This document shows, piece by piece, positions 37,008 to 50,454 of a stretch of 64,000 nt of DNA. The notes below the pieces were generated by a model, which was not told the origin of the DNA, did no database searches, and saw only the letters and a list, made by a program, of their open reading frames with translations. Within the stretch, counting starts at the first letter, position 1; each line of letters begins with the position of its first letter. The translations under genes and the position numbers were made by a program. The stretch covers positions 806,001-870,000 of the forward strand of contig JAACJO010000002.1 in the NCBI GenBank assembly GCA_013368445.1. The letters run 5' to 3'. Source of the DNA: Leucocoprinus leucothites (Eukaryota > Basidiomycota > Agaricomycetes > Agaricales > Agaricaceae).

Positions 37008-38651
37008 ATGCCTCACTACCCAAGCACAGACGATCTTTTCACCTCCCCACAATCCTCGCATTTTCTCGCCGGTTCCAAGTCTGTTCCACGGAAACCTTCA
37101 CGGCAAAGCGTGACCTCAACTCGCAAAGCCTCGGGTTCACACCTTCCTCCGACTAGCTTAGCACACGCTCTCAGCGCTACAGGGGACGACGATGAAGAGA
37201 ATGATACAAGTGCACTAAATGGAGCTGCTAATGGGGGCAGTAGACAACACTCGCTTGCGCACGAACTCGCCTTTGCTTTGATGCCTGAACCAAGCGCAGG
37301 GTCAAAGCTTCTAGCAGAGGAATTCGGAATAGAGTATGACGAAGGCGCAGAGGGTATCGATGAACCTGTTAGCCAAAGTCGTCGAGGGTCAATGACTGTA
37401 GTGGACGAGCTAGGTGATGTCGATCAACAGAGAGAAGAAGAGCTAGAAGAGGCGCAACACCTTACTCTTTTGAACGGCGTCGACAAGGCTTTGGTGTTAG
37501 GGGATCCTGCTGGGGATGAGCTAGCTCCGGGACAATCATTTGCGGATGAGTTAAGTGGGCTTAATGGAAGCGGTGAGGACTTCCAGGGCGACGAAGAACT
37601 TCAAATGGCCAACAATCTCGGAAGTCCAATTGGTAAGAAGAGGAAACCCGTTATCCAAGTGCAACGACCAGAAGCAGACGCAATGGATGTGTTGGCACAA
37701 GACTTAGAATCTACAGAAAAATTCTTAAAGGCTCTCAGGACGCTTGATAGTGACTCGACCAGTGCCAACACCTCACTTTCATCCCGAACAACGTCGTCAC
37801 ATTCTTCCCAACCGGCTCTTGAGCACTTTGCCTCGGACATCATCCGTCGGATGGACGAGGCAGCTAGAAGCAGAGAAGGTCAGCTTCGAGAGCTCCTGGA
37901 GTACGATCGGGAGTTCAAGAAGATTGCTGGGGAGGTCAATGGAACGGAGGTTTTAAGCCGGGTTGACGAACTTCCTTCATTCGATGATGAGGACGGTGAT
38001 GCAGATCACGACTTCTCGTCGAATACGACACTTGTTACGCCTTCCGCGGCATCTTCTGGACGTGCCTTGGATACCGTCGTAGAAGACTCGGAAGATCCAA
38101 CACAGAATGACTGGGATGACCCACACGCACACTTGCATCGCGAATTAAGCGAAGATATTTCTCCTTCAACTTCTGTTTCACCTACACCGACAAAGGCTAC
38201 GTTTTCACATTTGCCACCTCCACCTCCGATACCCACCTCCTCCAAGACGACGCCTGCGACTGTGATACCTCATTTATCACACATGCGAACATTCACCTCT
38301 TCGCTCATCTCATCTCTGACGACGTTATCGGAACAAGCGCAGGTCAATGGCGCCGCTACCACAGAGGCTGGAAGGAAAATCAAAGCACTGAAGAATAAGA
38401 TGGGCGGGTGGCAGTCGGAGTGGGAGAGTGCGGAGAAGAGTAGAATTAGAATTGAGAGGTGGGAGGCCGGTATCGTGGATTGGCAGAATGGTGATGCTTC
38501 AGAAGAGGTCACATTGGGCAGCGTAAGTCCCGCGAGATTGGCTGCGAGGAGACGAGTGGATGGGAGGAAGCTTGTGGAAGAATATCTGAGTGCATCAGAA
38601 AAGGCGATTAGAGAAGCCACGGAGAGGACTCAAGCCATCATGGCACGGTAA
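37008..38651 (+). CDS. Acidic Ser-rich protein with C-terminal coiled coil, unknown
   Basis: This single-exon gene of 547 aa stands out among intron-rich neighbours. I do not recognise a named domain. The N-terminus is Ser/Pro-rich (SSHFLAGSKSVPRKPSRQS). A repeated LAHAL/LAHELAFALM motif occurs twice at about residues 50-90. Acidic stretches follow, then KKRKPVIQVQ, a possible nuclear signal. A helical segment ALEHFASDIIRRMDEAARSR runs about 272-300. A Ser/Pro/Thr-rich acidic linker leads to a long C-terminal helix region (about 420-547) with HMRTFTSSLISSLTTLSEQAQ and WQSEWESAEKSRIRIERWE. It is probably conserved among basidiomycetes given the ordered helical blocks. A cytoskeletal or scaffold role would be a guess. 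The frame is open 11 codons further upstream without an ATG. Confidence 0.8.
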   Translation: MPHYPSTDDLFTSPQSSHFLAGSKSVPRKPSRQSVTSTRKASGSHLPPTSLAHALSATGDDDEENDTSALNGAANGGSRQHSLAHELAFALMPEPSAGSKLLAEEFGIEYDEGAEGIDEPVSQSRRGSMTVVDELGDVDQQREEELEEAQHLTLLNGVDKALVLGDPAGDELAPGQSFADELSGLNGSGEDFQGDEELQMANNLGSPIGKKRKPVIQVQRPEADAMDVLAQDLESTEKFLKALRTLDSDSTSANTSLSSRTTSSHSSQPALEHFASDIIRRMDEAARSREGQLRELLEYDREFKKIAGEVNGTEVLSRVDELPSFDDEDGDADHDFSSNTTLVTPSAASSGRALDTVVEDSEDPTQNDWDDPHAHLHRELSEDISPSTSVSPTPTKATFSHLPPPPPIPTSSKTTPATVIPHLSHMRTFTSSLISSLTTLSEQAQVNGAATTEAGRKIKALKNKMGGWQSEWESAEKSRIRIERWEAGIVDWQNGDASEEVTLGSVSPARLAARRRVDGRKLVEEYLSASEKAIREATERTQAIMAR

Positions 38652-39471
38652 ACTTTTGGTAGATCCGTAGACTCTGGAGTGTTCTCGGCAGACATCTTTT
38701 ATCACACTATACCAACTTCTCAACCCGCAGTACTACTATTTAGAATTGACTGGATATGTCTTCATTCCGTTAACTGTTTCTCGCCCTTTTCTCGCTTCAC
38801 GCGTACATACTTTACTACTCGATTTCTGGTTATGACACGAAGATGTACTTAATTTCTATATCCAATCCGTGGACTGTATTTTTGGACATTCCTCTGTGAC
38901 AGCGCCCGGGAGCACCGGGGAGTCGAATGATCTATATGGAGTAACTCATGTGGTCAAACGTGGACCTACAACTAGGCACATGTCCATTGATTTAGCCAGT
39001 TTTGGTAAGCTAGGATCTACCTTTGGCGTTTCGACTTCGTTCTTGTTTGAATTATGGATACCCGGACGAGGGGCCTGGCCCCGTGGATCCTCATCTGACT
39101 TTTGGCTACTGCAAGCCCACTTAGAGATTGGGAGCATGTCGTGCATCGCGAAAATCGATGCGTTGATTCGATTGAATTGGGCTCCAGGAAGATTCTCATG
39201 CTTGATGGATACATCACAAGGGTAGAATTAACCGAGTGACACAAAGCAAGGTGGCGCATGGCAGTGGCTTGCTTTGTCTCGAGACTTCAGTCTGATAAGT
39301 CCGATACGGAATGGAAACTCAGCGACGGCATGATGTTTATTATAACTTAATATGGTTACAAGAAATGCAAGGAGTTCATACGGGTGCTTATACACCAATG
39401 AATGCAAGGACACGCTAATCGGGGTCCGAGATGGAATATGAAGGAAAAGACTTGTACGGTGATATATTGAG
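38652..39471. other. Convergent intergenic region, no gene recognised
   Basis: These 820 bp lie between the 3' ends of the acidic coiled-coil gene (plus) and the F-box gene (minus). Open frames at 38869-39259 overlap on both strands and have no recognisable content. It would hold both 3' UTRs and terminators. Confidence 0.5.
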
Positions 39472-40390
39472 TTAGAGTGTCGTACGAAGCTTGACCTTGA
39501 TGAGCCCATTCTCTATTGTCATACCCTTGATGCCTGCGTATGATCTAGGACAAAAGAATGAGCGGCTGAACTGAACAGGCACAACCCTTACGGCCCAAGA
39601 TTCAACATACTTTTGCTTGCCTAGGATCTCAGCTTTCTTTTGAAACGTGAGAGAGGGTGTCATCCACTGATTGCGAATTTGACCACCAGAAGCATAAGCT
39701 ACCAGGTCACAACGTTCCGTGGATCTAGATTTTGGCCAGAGATGAGCGGCGAAGAGGTGGACACGAGGTGGGGTTCGAGTTCTTACTCCGTGACAATGGA
39801 TAAGAATATATCACCCAACCGAACACCCGTGGGATTTGAAACGGAGACCTTCAATCCAGGGAGGCCTCTTGCTTTTCGAGAGGGCCTCATTTCGTCTGGC
39901 AGTATTTCAATCTCCATGTGTTTGACGGTGGGAATGGTGGCGAAGTCGTTATTGAGCGGCAGCTCAGTGAGAGGTATACGGCATTGATTGACGTCATTGC
40001 TGCGAACGTAGACAAACGACGAGGCTTCACCCATTTGATAAGATATGTGTGGCATCACTGGGTGGAACTAGTAATGCTTTTGAACCAAGACGAGGGAAGG
40101 GAATGCAAAGCGACATACTCGCATATGGGCAGTGACACCCGCAGGTATGGGCCCAGGCTCAGTACCTAGAAGGATGATGGTTACCGCAGATTATCGGGTG
40201 ACAGGAATGATTGTCTTGTACCTTCATCGAAGTAACGAATGCTGGGCTGCTTGAAGCAGGCTCTCTGAAGGTATAGATCGCTCTGAATGAAGTCTCTCCA
40301 GGCGAGGCAAACCCGAGATATCCTTGTGAGCTCAATGCATGGGAGGCTCATAAAAATTTTAGAAAGAATTTCGAGAGGTAGAGTGTGCAT
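39472..40390 (-). CDS. F-box protein with C-terminal beta-rich domain
   Basis: The F-box is at the N-terminus: MHTLPLEILSKIFMSLPCIELTRISRVCLAWRDFI, which would bind Skp1 in an SCF ubiquitin ligase. Exon 1 (40390-40222) splices to TEPGPIPAGVTAHMR, then to FHPVMPHISYQMGEASSFVYV and a long exon ending GVRLGDIFLSIV. Next come AYASGGQIRNQWMT...EILGKQK and a last exon SYAGIKGMTIENGLIKVKLRTTL with the stop at 39472. The region after the F-box is beta-rich with an HPxM...VRLGDIF pattern reminiscent of small beta domains common in mushrooms (DUF6699-like); that resemblance is tentative. Upstream in-frame codons extend to 40528, but the F-box normally begins close to the start. Confidence 0.72.
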
Positions 40391-40841
40391 GAAGAAGAGA
40401 GTCGATAGGAGGAGCAGGGTATTGGGGAGAGCAACCAAACCATGGCATCTTATACTCTTGTGAATGAGCTTTAAATCTAAGCTCAAGACCAGCGAGCTGA
40501 ATCGCGTTCTAAAAGGAGACTCAGCCAATCAGCCACATCTAGGGATCGCATCGGGTAATGAATGACATCGTCACTGATTCAGTACGAAATTGGTACAGAA
40601 TATCATGCGACTTGTCCTGCAATTCCCAGAATCGAGATTGAGGGGCTTAAATCGACATTCGTGGTCCGTACTGGGCTCCGTTGCCGAATTAAGGTCAGTC
40701 CAATGTATTGCGGCCTTTGAGAGTAATAGAGGCAAATATAGGCAAATACTATTTGGAATCACTGCCTTTGGCTTAGCCAGGGTCTCCATATTTCATCCTG
40801 CACTGATCACATTTGCAAGTGTTCAACTGTCACAGGACAAG
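40391..40841. promoter_or_regulatory. Divergent promoter region, F-box gene / PRP40
   Basis: These 451 bp lie between two divergent start codons. Open frames cover part of it on both strands but carry no recognisable domain. No specific regulatory motif is claimed. Confidence 0.4.
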
Positions 40842-43800
40842 ATGAATATCTGGGTACGTATGTCTGCTACTTCCAGCTGGGTTTCTGACCGAGAGATTTA
40901 CGCCACTAGACGGAACATCGTAATCCAGAAGGGCGAACCTACTGGTTCAATACAGGCACGAAGCAGAGTGTTTGGGAGAAGCCGGATGGTGAGCTTGTCA
41001 TCCCGTTTTGACGCGTTTTGGATCTTACTCATATTCTATGTGATCCTAGAGCTCAAAACCACTTGGGAGGTTAGTGTCATGCCCTTACCCACCCTGCTTC
41101 ATCACTTAAATAACCTTTTCGCAGCGAGCGCTCAGTAAGACCAAGTGGAAAGAGTATTTCTCTCATGGGAAGAAATATTATTATAATGTATGCTTTCCCT
41201 CACGTTCTGTCCCGTGCAGGTACTCAAGTTTTTTTTTTTTAATGATAGACTGAAACCAAAGAATCAAAATGGGAATGCCCCGATGATGTCCTCCTTCACC
41301 TTGACGAAGCCCAGGAGGAGTCCAACCGACTCGCAGCACAAGCAGGAACTGCAAGGTTTGCAACGAGATAATTAACTTTCGCTTGAATTAAGCTCACATG
41401 CACCGTAGCCAACGAGCCATAGGTGCTCCAGGATTTACGCCAGTCGGAGGACCAACTCAAGGTGCACTCGTCCCCATGGGAGGCGCTGACACATCCTCAT
41501 CTACTCCCTCATCCCAGCCTCAACAAGCAAATGGTGCTAGTTCAACCAGTGGTACACCTTCCCTCGTAGTTGGTGCACACACGGGTAGCAATGGTTTACC
41601 ACTCGCTGCAAATTCTGTCTTACCAGCGCGCCCTCATTTGCCGGATGACCCTGTCATTCCGCATAATGGATTTGCGACTGTGGAGGAGGGAGAGAAGGCT
41701 TTCGTTCATTTGTTGAAGAAGGCTGGTGTGGATGCGAATTGGACTTGGGACCAAACGATGCGTGCTATTATCACTGATCCACTGTACAAGGCTCTGAACA
41801 CACTTGCTGAGAAGAAGGCTTGCTGGGAAAAGGTATGGATAATTCAGTTCCTTGTGGGATCTCTTACTAAGTGATATGGGGTCCGTAGTATACGAATGGG
41901 CTAAGGGCGAAAGAGCAGGAAGAAAAAGAGGCTAGGCTTGCCAAGTTACGTCCTGCCATTCGGAATATGTTGAGAGGCAACCCAAACGTGTTTCATTACA
42001 CGACTTTCCGCACTGCGGATAAGCTTTTTGCCCAGCACCCAATTTGGCAACAGGCTCGCATCGAAGCTGAAAGGAAGCTCATCTTTGAGGAGTATGTCAC
42101 TGAATTGAAGCAGCGTGAGATGGTGCGTTATTTTATACTTCACACCGTGTTCGTCCTTTCATCCTTAGTCTTCCTTATACCCATATAGCAAGAGTCGCGC
42201 GCAGCACGCACGCGAAGTGTGTCGAAAGTTGTCGCGTTGTTCAAGGAATTGAATGTGGATGTTGTCACCCGCTGGAGGACTGCTTATGGAATGATCACAG
42301 AGTCGGAAGAATACAAAGCGGATCCAGAGCTGCAGAAATTGCCGACTTTGGACATTCTATTGGCGTTTGAGGATTATAGTCGAGTGAGGGAGAGAGAGTA
42401 TGAAGAACAAACAAGGAGGGCCCAGGTCGAGAAGACACGGAAGGAACGAAAAGCTCGGGAGGCGTTCAAGGTAACCCTCTCTCTCTTCCATGAGTTAGAC
42501 TGTTGTTGAAAAGCGCATAGAGCCTTCTCCAAATGTTCGTTTTGGATGGCAAAATTAAAGCCAGGTCCAAATGGAAGGAAGTCTATCCACTCTTCAAAGA
42601 CGACGAACGTTATCTCAATATGCTCGGCAACCCTGGCTCTAACCCACTCGAATTATTCTGGGACACCGTTGACGGTCTCGACCAGAAGCTTGATACCAAA
42701 ATCGCCGTGGTCGAGGACGTTCTGAAGCAGTGGGATCCCTCTCGTGACCCAGTTGAGAAACTGAAAGCCGAAGAGGGTGGTGATGTACAGATGGGTGAGA
42801 TGGAGAAAGGATTCATGGTGGGGGCAAATACCACCGAAGACGAATTTTTGAGAGCTATAGAACAGAACGTTACGGATGATATTAGGCGGATTGAGCTAGC
42901 GGATTTGCTCGCGGTTTACGCTGCAGTACGTGTTTTCTTTCTCCCTACAGTTTGAGGCATTAACTTTGTTTGCGTTCGGTTAGTTGAAAGATGCTGCGGT
43001 GAAAAAGAAAGCTGATGAGAAGAGGCGAGCGGAGAGGAAGCAGAGGCATTTACAGGATGATTTGAGATATGCGATAAAAAAGCTTCCTGAGCCCATTGAT
43101 ATTACCCTTCCCTACGAGGAGGTGGGTCTTGTGCGCGTGATACACTGAGGCTTCTGACTGACTTTTGTTTAGGTCGTTTCTCTTATTCAGAACCTGCCTG
43201 AGTATAAGGCTCTAGACGATGAAGGCAGGAGGGCTGCTTTCGCCAAGTACGTCAAGAGACAAAAGGTACTTCATTATCTTTACGTTATTTTCAAGGATTC
43301 TAGCTAATGACGGTACTCCTAGGAACGAATGCGTGAAGCTGCCTCCGAGGATGGTGGTTCCACTACAAGTAGGAAGAGGAAGGAGCCACATAAAGAGTAC
43401 AAGGAAGAAAGAGAAGGGGGAAGGGATCGTGATCGTGATCGTGATCGTGAAAGGGAGAGAGAAAGAGAAAAAGACAAGGACAGAGAATATAGAGAGCGAG
43501 AGAAGGACCGCGACAGAAAAGAATACGATCGAGGTACCCGTAGTTCCCGGCACCACCGGTACGATGATTATGACGACCGGAGGTCTAAGGACTATGGGAG
43601 GGAGAGAGATAGAGACGAGCGAGATAGGGATGGTTATAAGTCGTCCAGACACCGGGAGGATGATAGGAGACGTGATAGTGGTCGCAAGAGCTCACGTGCT
43701 GGGGTTCATGGAAGGGACTGGGATGGCACGCCGAAGAGAGAGCGCGAGAGGAGTACGTCCGTGTACAAGGACGATCCAAAGGAAAGAAGGGACTGGGATA

Positions 43801-43986
43801 GCGGCAGCCATGAGGACAGGGCGGAAAAGGTAAATATTTCGAACGTGTTTTGTTCGTCTAAGACTTATTTACGTCTCATTTCAGCGGCCTCGGTATGACC
43901 GTGATGATGCGCCAAGTGAACACACGGAACCCTCCAGACGCACTGCTTCTGCTCGTGCTGAGACTCCCGAAGAAGGTGAAATCTGA
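40842..43986 (+). CDS. PRP40: Pre-mRNA-processing factor Prp40 (WW and FF domains)
   Basis: This U1 snRNP-associated scaffold bridges the 5' splice site and the branch-point proteins. WW1 (residues about 2-33) reads [24 protein letters not shown] across the first two introns. WW2 reads [30 protein letters not shown] Pro/Ser-rich linker (41400-41640) follows, then several FF domains, for example [43 protein letters not shown] and [12 protein letters not shown]...[10 protein letters not shown]. The C-terminus is a long Arg/Asp/Glu repeat tail (43380-43830) ending ETPEEGEI, with the stop at 43984-43986. There are about thirteen introns and the frames are continuous. The first exon encodes only MNIW, a short but plausible start directly before WW1. 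Confidence 0.92.
43425..43448 (+). repeat. (GATCGT)4 coding microsatellite
   Basis: Four perfect copies of the hexamer GATCGT encode alternating Arg-Asp in the Prp40 tail and open a longer imperfect Arg/Asp/Glu-coding stretch. Hexamer gain or loss would keep the frame, so length variation between strains would be tolerated. Confidence 0.9.
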
Positions 43987-44067
43987 GCCCGTACTCATCC
44001 TGTTACGCAATATGACCCAGCTATGTAGCCTGATTCAGATGATAATTATTATAGTTGACAAAAGTAG

Positions 44068-44583
44068 TTATGAGTCTGCGAGAATCTCAATATTGCCAAT
44101 GCGAAGACGAGTGTATGGTTGCTTATGCTGAATGGTTTTCCTGTAGCCCTTTCTCCGCTTCTTTTTAAAGATATACTCCATCGTGCCCTTAGTGTGCTCG
44201 ACGACGGTAGCGTCAACTTTAACTTTGGAGGTAGGAATGGTAGGATTGCCGCGTAGCGTATATTCGCGCGAACCGAGTTCCTCGATGGCGTCGAGTGCAA
44301 GGACGTCACCAACTTTGACGTCAGGGATGCGTGGTACGGTGAGGACGTCGCGTGGTGTTAAGATATATTTACGACCAAGAAATGACGCGACGACGTATTG
44401 GGAGGGTTGGGAGCGGATGAGCTGGAGGGCAGACGGGGTAGTTCCTGGTGTAATGGCCTGAGTATGAAGCGTCCGTGCAAGGGATAGCGATGGCACTGGA
44501 GAGGCAGCAGCATGAGTTTCTACGTAAATTAGTGCAGAGAATGAGAACCTACACCGCCTGAATACGTTTACCAACGCCGCCAT
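44068..44583 (-). CDS. MRPL21: Mitochondrial large-subunit ribosomal protein bL21m
   Basis: This is a component of the mitoribosome large subunit. One exon of 171 aa starts MAALVNVFRRCRFSF, Arg-rich and without acids, and continues to SLARTLHTQ, fitting a cleavable presequence. The bL21 fold follows: QYVVASFLGRKYILTPRDVLTVPRIPDVKVGDVLAL, then KVKVDATVVEHTKGTMEYIFKKKRRKGYRKTIQHKQPYTRLRIGNI. The KKKRRKxYRKTxxHxQxYTxLxI block is diagnostic. A 35-nt gt..ag candidate inside the presequence is shorter than the other introns and is not needed. The gene is convergent with PRP40 (81 bp between stops) and divergent from ATP1. Confidence 0.9.
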   Translation of the reverse strand: MAALVNVFRRCRFSFSALIYVETHAAASPVPSLSLARTLHTQAITPGTTPSALQLIRSQPSQYVVASFLGRKYILTPRDVLTVPRIPDVKVGDVLALDAIEELGSREYTLRGNPTIPTSKVKVDATVVEHTKGTMEYIFKKKRRKGYRKTIQHKQPYTRLRIGNIEILADS

Positions 44584-44770
44584 CAGAGTGAACGACGAGG
44601 ACACGTTCAAAGAAAATGACGAGAGCCCTGAATGGAGGTGCGAGTGTGGGAAGTTGGACAAATTGGGGCGGAGCTTGAATATTCCGAGTAAGGCCGAGCG
44701 CGAACCTCTAACAACCGAAAACTTCCCTTTACCATACCCTACTCCACCTTTTTCCTCCTCCTCATTCCAT
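44584..44770. promoter_or_regulatory. Short divergent promoter, bL21m / ATP1
   Basis: 187 bp separate the start codons of two nuclear genes for mitochondrial proteins. The plus-strand side ends in a C/T-rich tract (44722-44768) immediately before the ATP1 start, typical of strongly expressed fungal genes. Confidence 0.6.
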
Positions 44771-46947
<2,177 letters not shown>

Positions 46948-47291
46948 AAGCCTGCAATTATTGCTATAGACTTCCTTGGGGTAGCTCACACTGGGATCCC
47001 ACAATAAAATTCTCTGCATGCTTTTCTTAGTTCTAATATATAATTTTCCTTATGAGAAAACTTATCTCGTGACTAGTCGCATTGGTTTGTCGAATCTTAA
47101 GGCCCATAAACTAATGAAACTCGCCCGGTGCTGATCTCAACATGGAAAATAAAGATTTTGCCGTTTGATCTTCATCTGATATATATTTGATAATAGCATT
47201 CCGAGTCATTTCCGGATATACATGTGATACAAATATAGGTGTGGGCTTTGTTCACAATCTCTACTCCACAGGCTTCTGCCTCTAATCCCCA
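46948..47291. other. Intergenic ATP1 3' flank / PRO2 promoter
   Basis: AT-rich 344 bp between two genes on the same strand. No coding potential was seen. It must contain the ATP1 3' UTR and the PRO2 promoter. Confidence 0.5.
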
Positions 47292-48825
47292 ATGGTCAGT
47301 TCAGAAAGTATCGCAAAAGCAGCCAAATCCGCGTTTGAAGCTTCCCAGCTCATTCCAACATCGGAACGAGTTGCTGCCCTTCACGCGATTAAACGCGAAC
47401 TGGAGACCAGAAAATATGACATTCTTTTTGCCAATACAGAAGATATGAAGGTTAGTCGGACTTTAGCCTGTATATGATGCTTGAGAACGAAAATGCATCC
47501 CACTATAGGCAGCTAAAAAGGAAGTCGAAGCAGGACGAATGTCCGAACCAATGATGAAGCGCCTCGATCTCACAACACCAGAAAAATGGCGTGGCTTGCT
47601 TCAGGGGATCTTTGACGTTGCTTCTCTGCCTGACCCAACGGGCAAGGTTTATTATGCTACGGAGTTGGATGATGAGTTGGAGCTCTATAAGGTTTCATGT
47701 CCAATTGGAGTCCTACTTGTGATCTTTGAAGCCAGACCGGAAGTTGTGATAAACATTGCTGCTTTGGCTATCAAGTCTGGTGCGTTTTTGATCTACCTGC
47801 ATCTGCAACAGGATTAAATCAGCTTGTTAACAGGCAACGCTGCGATCTTAAAAGGCGGTAAAGAGTCTAATCGTACCGCTGCTGTCCTTGCGACCGCCAT
47901 CGCGAATGGCCTTGCAACGACTAAAATTCCGTCGACCTATATACAACTGATCCAAACTCGTGAAGAGGTCTCGTCACTACTTGCGTTGGATCGGTATATC
48001 GACCTTGTCATTCCCAGAGGAAGTAATTCCCTCGTGAGGAATATTCAGAATAATACGAGGATACCAGTGATGGGACATGCAGATGGCTTGTGTTCCGTTT
48101 ATCTGGATGAGAGTGCGGACACTGAGAAAGCTGTGAGGATTGCTGTAGACTCAAAGGTTCGTTGTGTATTTGATTGAATAAATACATACTCAGCGTATAA
48201 TCCTGTCGCCGTTTAGGTCAATTACCCTGCGGCATGTAACGCAGCTGAGACGCTCATGGTTCATAAATCACTACTATCCACCGTCTGGCCCGTCGTTGCT
48301 AAAGCCCTGATCGCGGCAAACGTCAAACTCCTGTGCGACGAGGCCACACGCTCTGCGCTGTCTTCTGCTGGTATCGATGCAGAGAAACTCAAAACACACA
48401 TCCAGCCCTCAACTCCAGAATCATACACCACGGAGCATCTTACACTCACCCTCTCAGTCGTTTCCCTTCCTTCACTCCAAGCCGCAATACAATGGATCAA
48501 CTCACATTCCTCACATCATACCGATTCCATAGTCACAGAAAACGACGAAAATGCGACGGCATTCTGTCAAGGAGTGGATTCCGCTGGTGTTTTCGTGAAT
48601 GCTAGCACGAGATTTGCTGATGGCTTCAGATATGGTTTTGGTACGGAAGTCGGTATTAGTACAGGGAGAATTCACGCGCGCGGGCCTGTTGGTTTGGAGG
48701 GACTTGTGACGTACAAGTATAAACTGAGGAGTAAGGCGAAGGAAGGCCATATTGCTAGTGATTTTGGGAGCGGTGGCAAGGAGTTTAAGCATAAGCCGAT
48801 TGAGGCTACTTCTGTACCGTTTTGA
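47292..48825 (+). CDS. PRO2: Gamma-glutamyl phosphate reductase, proline biosynthesis
   Basis: This enzyme reduces gamma-glutamyl phosphate to glutamate semialdehyde with NADPH, the second step from glutamate to proline. Four exons encode about 455 aa. Family blocks are [95 protein letters not shown], and the active-site cysteine in VNYPAACNAAETLMVH just after an intron near 48218. The end has STRFADGFRYGFGTEVGISTGRIHARGPVGLEGL. Length and order are standard and the gene is intact. It is monofunctional, as in fungi, where the kinase step is a separate gene. It is probably cytosolic. Confidence 0.95.
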
Positions 48826-48992
48826 TTCACCCGCCTTGAAGAGAAACAGGAATTTTCCTCATAATTACATTGAGATACTTATTGGCAGATATACAATGGA
48901 TTATATTACAGGGTATATGATGAATTGAGATCAGCTCCTTTTCCTTCCTTGAGATTATACTAGGCTTTAATGAGAGAATTAGATGTGAAGTC

Positions 48993-50237
48993 CTATGGCT
49001 CAGCCTTGGATACTGAGGAACCAAGAACAGTGGATCCGATATCCGTTGACCAGGCTTCGGAAGCCGAGCCTTTGTGAAAGCATGGGACAGCTTCTGAGGG
49101 AAACGTTTGTGGGGGATTGGAATCTTGAGAGTCGGAATTCCGAGTCTTGAGAAAGGCAGTGGCCATGACAGGGACGTTGCATACGATAAGGGATACAGAA
49201 TTCTGTAGGGCTAAGTGGATACCAATCCTATTTCCTGGTCCACTGTAAACACTTACCTCGATGACAGCGGCTATGACAATAGGATCTGCCTTCGCTTCAA
49301 ACAAAAAAAGGCAGCGTGTACAGTAGACACAATTGTAGTGACGATACAAGTACCGAAGATAAATATCATCCGGTATCGCAGCTTCTTCTCCTTGATTATC
49401 ATGAACAAGCGAACAGGAACGACCAGAAGAATACTATCAGCAATGACATCGCCTGTCAAATAAGGTGTTCAACTCGGCCCATGCCCTAGGCAGTACGTGA
49501 GTAGGGGCAGACTTACTGATAATCTGAAAAATAGCAACAGCACGACTCAGGTGACACTGAGGAATCTCCAGATGCTTCCAGGCAGTCTGGACCTCACATT
49601 CCCAGTAAAGTTGTGCGGTAAGGAGGAGCCAAGTGAGGAGGAAGATACCGGAAATAATTAGGAGAGGGACAGTACGTCGGAACGTCCGAGTAACACGAAT
49701 TATGGAAAAGAGGATTGACAACCGCGCCGACCTACAACAATACAATCAACTCTAGCAATCAGACTAGAGAACTCGGTGGGTTGAAGGGGATTGCTATCAC
49801 GCGGAGCAAGAACTCGAGCTACTGACCAAATGGAGGCGTAGAACATAGTTGCCATGAGATAATAGCGCAATACACCCGTATCGTGACCTGGGGGATAGTG
49901 CTCAGTACTCATGAGGCATTCTACCAAGTAGAGAAACGCACCAGGATCGGTGAAGACGGCAGCCAGCTGGACCACCAGTGTGCACATGCTGAAAAAGCTA
50001 AACCCTATGATCGTTTAAGGCTGCAGGTACTTGGGAATTAAGTGATCGACCAACATCATCTACCCAGAGCTGGCTTTTGCGCATTCGAATGAGAAGGCGA
50101 CAGATTGTCGCGATAGTGGCAAGACTATTAGAAGTGCCACAAGCGACTGAGATATTGGTCGATTATTATAGCGACGCATGAAGCTCATATCATGGCTCAC
50201 CTCGAGTTCGAGTCAAGGATTCCATTGAGCTTGTCAT
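48993..50237 (-). pseudogene. Fungal rhodopsin-domain-like membrane protein, probable frameshift
   Basis: This multi-spanning membrane protein matches the large fungal rhodopsin-like integral membrane group, whose function is unknown. Start at 50237 (MTSSMESLTRTR). Rebuilt exons give IATICRLLIRMRKSQLWVDDVGFSFF, where R..I/LR....W.DD is the family signature. FYASIW|SARLSILFSIIRV, PLLIISGIFLLTWLLLTAQLYW, a Cys-containing loop, VIADSILLVVPVRLFMIIKEKKLR and TTIVSTVHA follow. After that the frame must change by one base at a run of seven A (49303-49309, T on the coding strand) to reach VIAAVIE|NSVSLIVCNVPVMATAF and the stop at 48993. No normal-sized intron bridges this point. It is either a sequencing error in a functional gene or a real inactivating indel; everything else looks intact. 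I use 'pseudogene' provisionally. Confidence 0.6.
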
Positions 50238-50454
50238 CCAACTGAGCGATGTAGGTCGAAGTACTGAACCAGAACTCTATCAGGGAGCGTCCGCTTTATA
50301 TTCGCGAAGCTGAGGCAGCCGAAGTTGGGGGAATAACTACCGTGAGAGGGCAACTCAATGAAAATCTCAACAGTAGTCCGTAACAAGGTTAGACTGAGCA
50401 CGAATCAAGCAGCTAGAGATCAGTAACTAGCCAAGCTTGTCCTGTGTTGATGTA

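Noticed and set aside
43212..43833. Ile/Val-rich and Thr/Arg-rich frames over the Prp40 tail
   Set aside because: Shadow frames of the Arg/Asp/Glu repeat; the real frame continues the Prp40 FF region.
44500..44560. Short gt..ag intron in the bL21m presequence
   Set aside because: About 35 nt, shorter than the other introns in the window; the frame is open through it and the presequence reads well without splicing.
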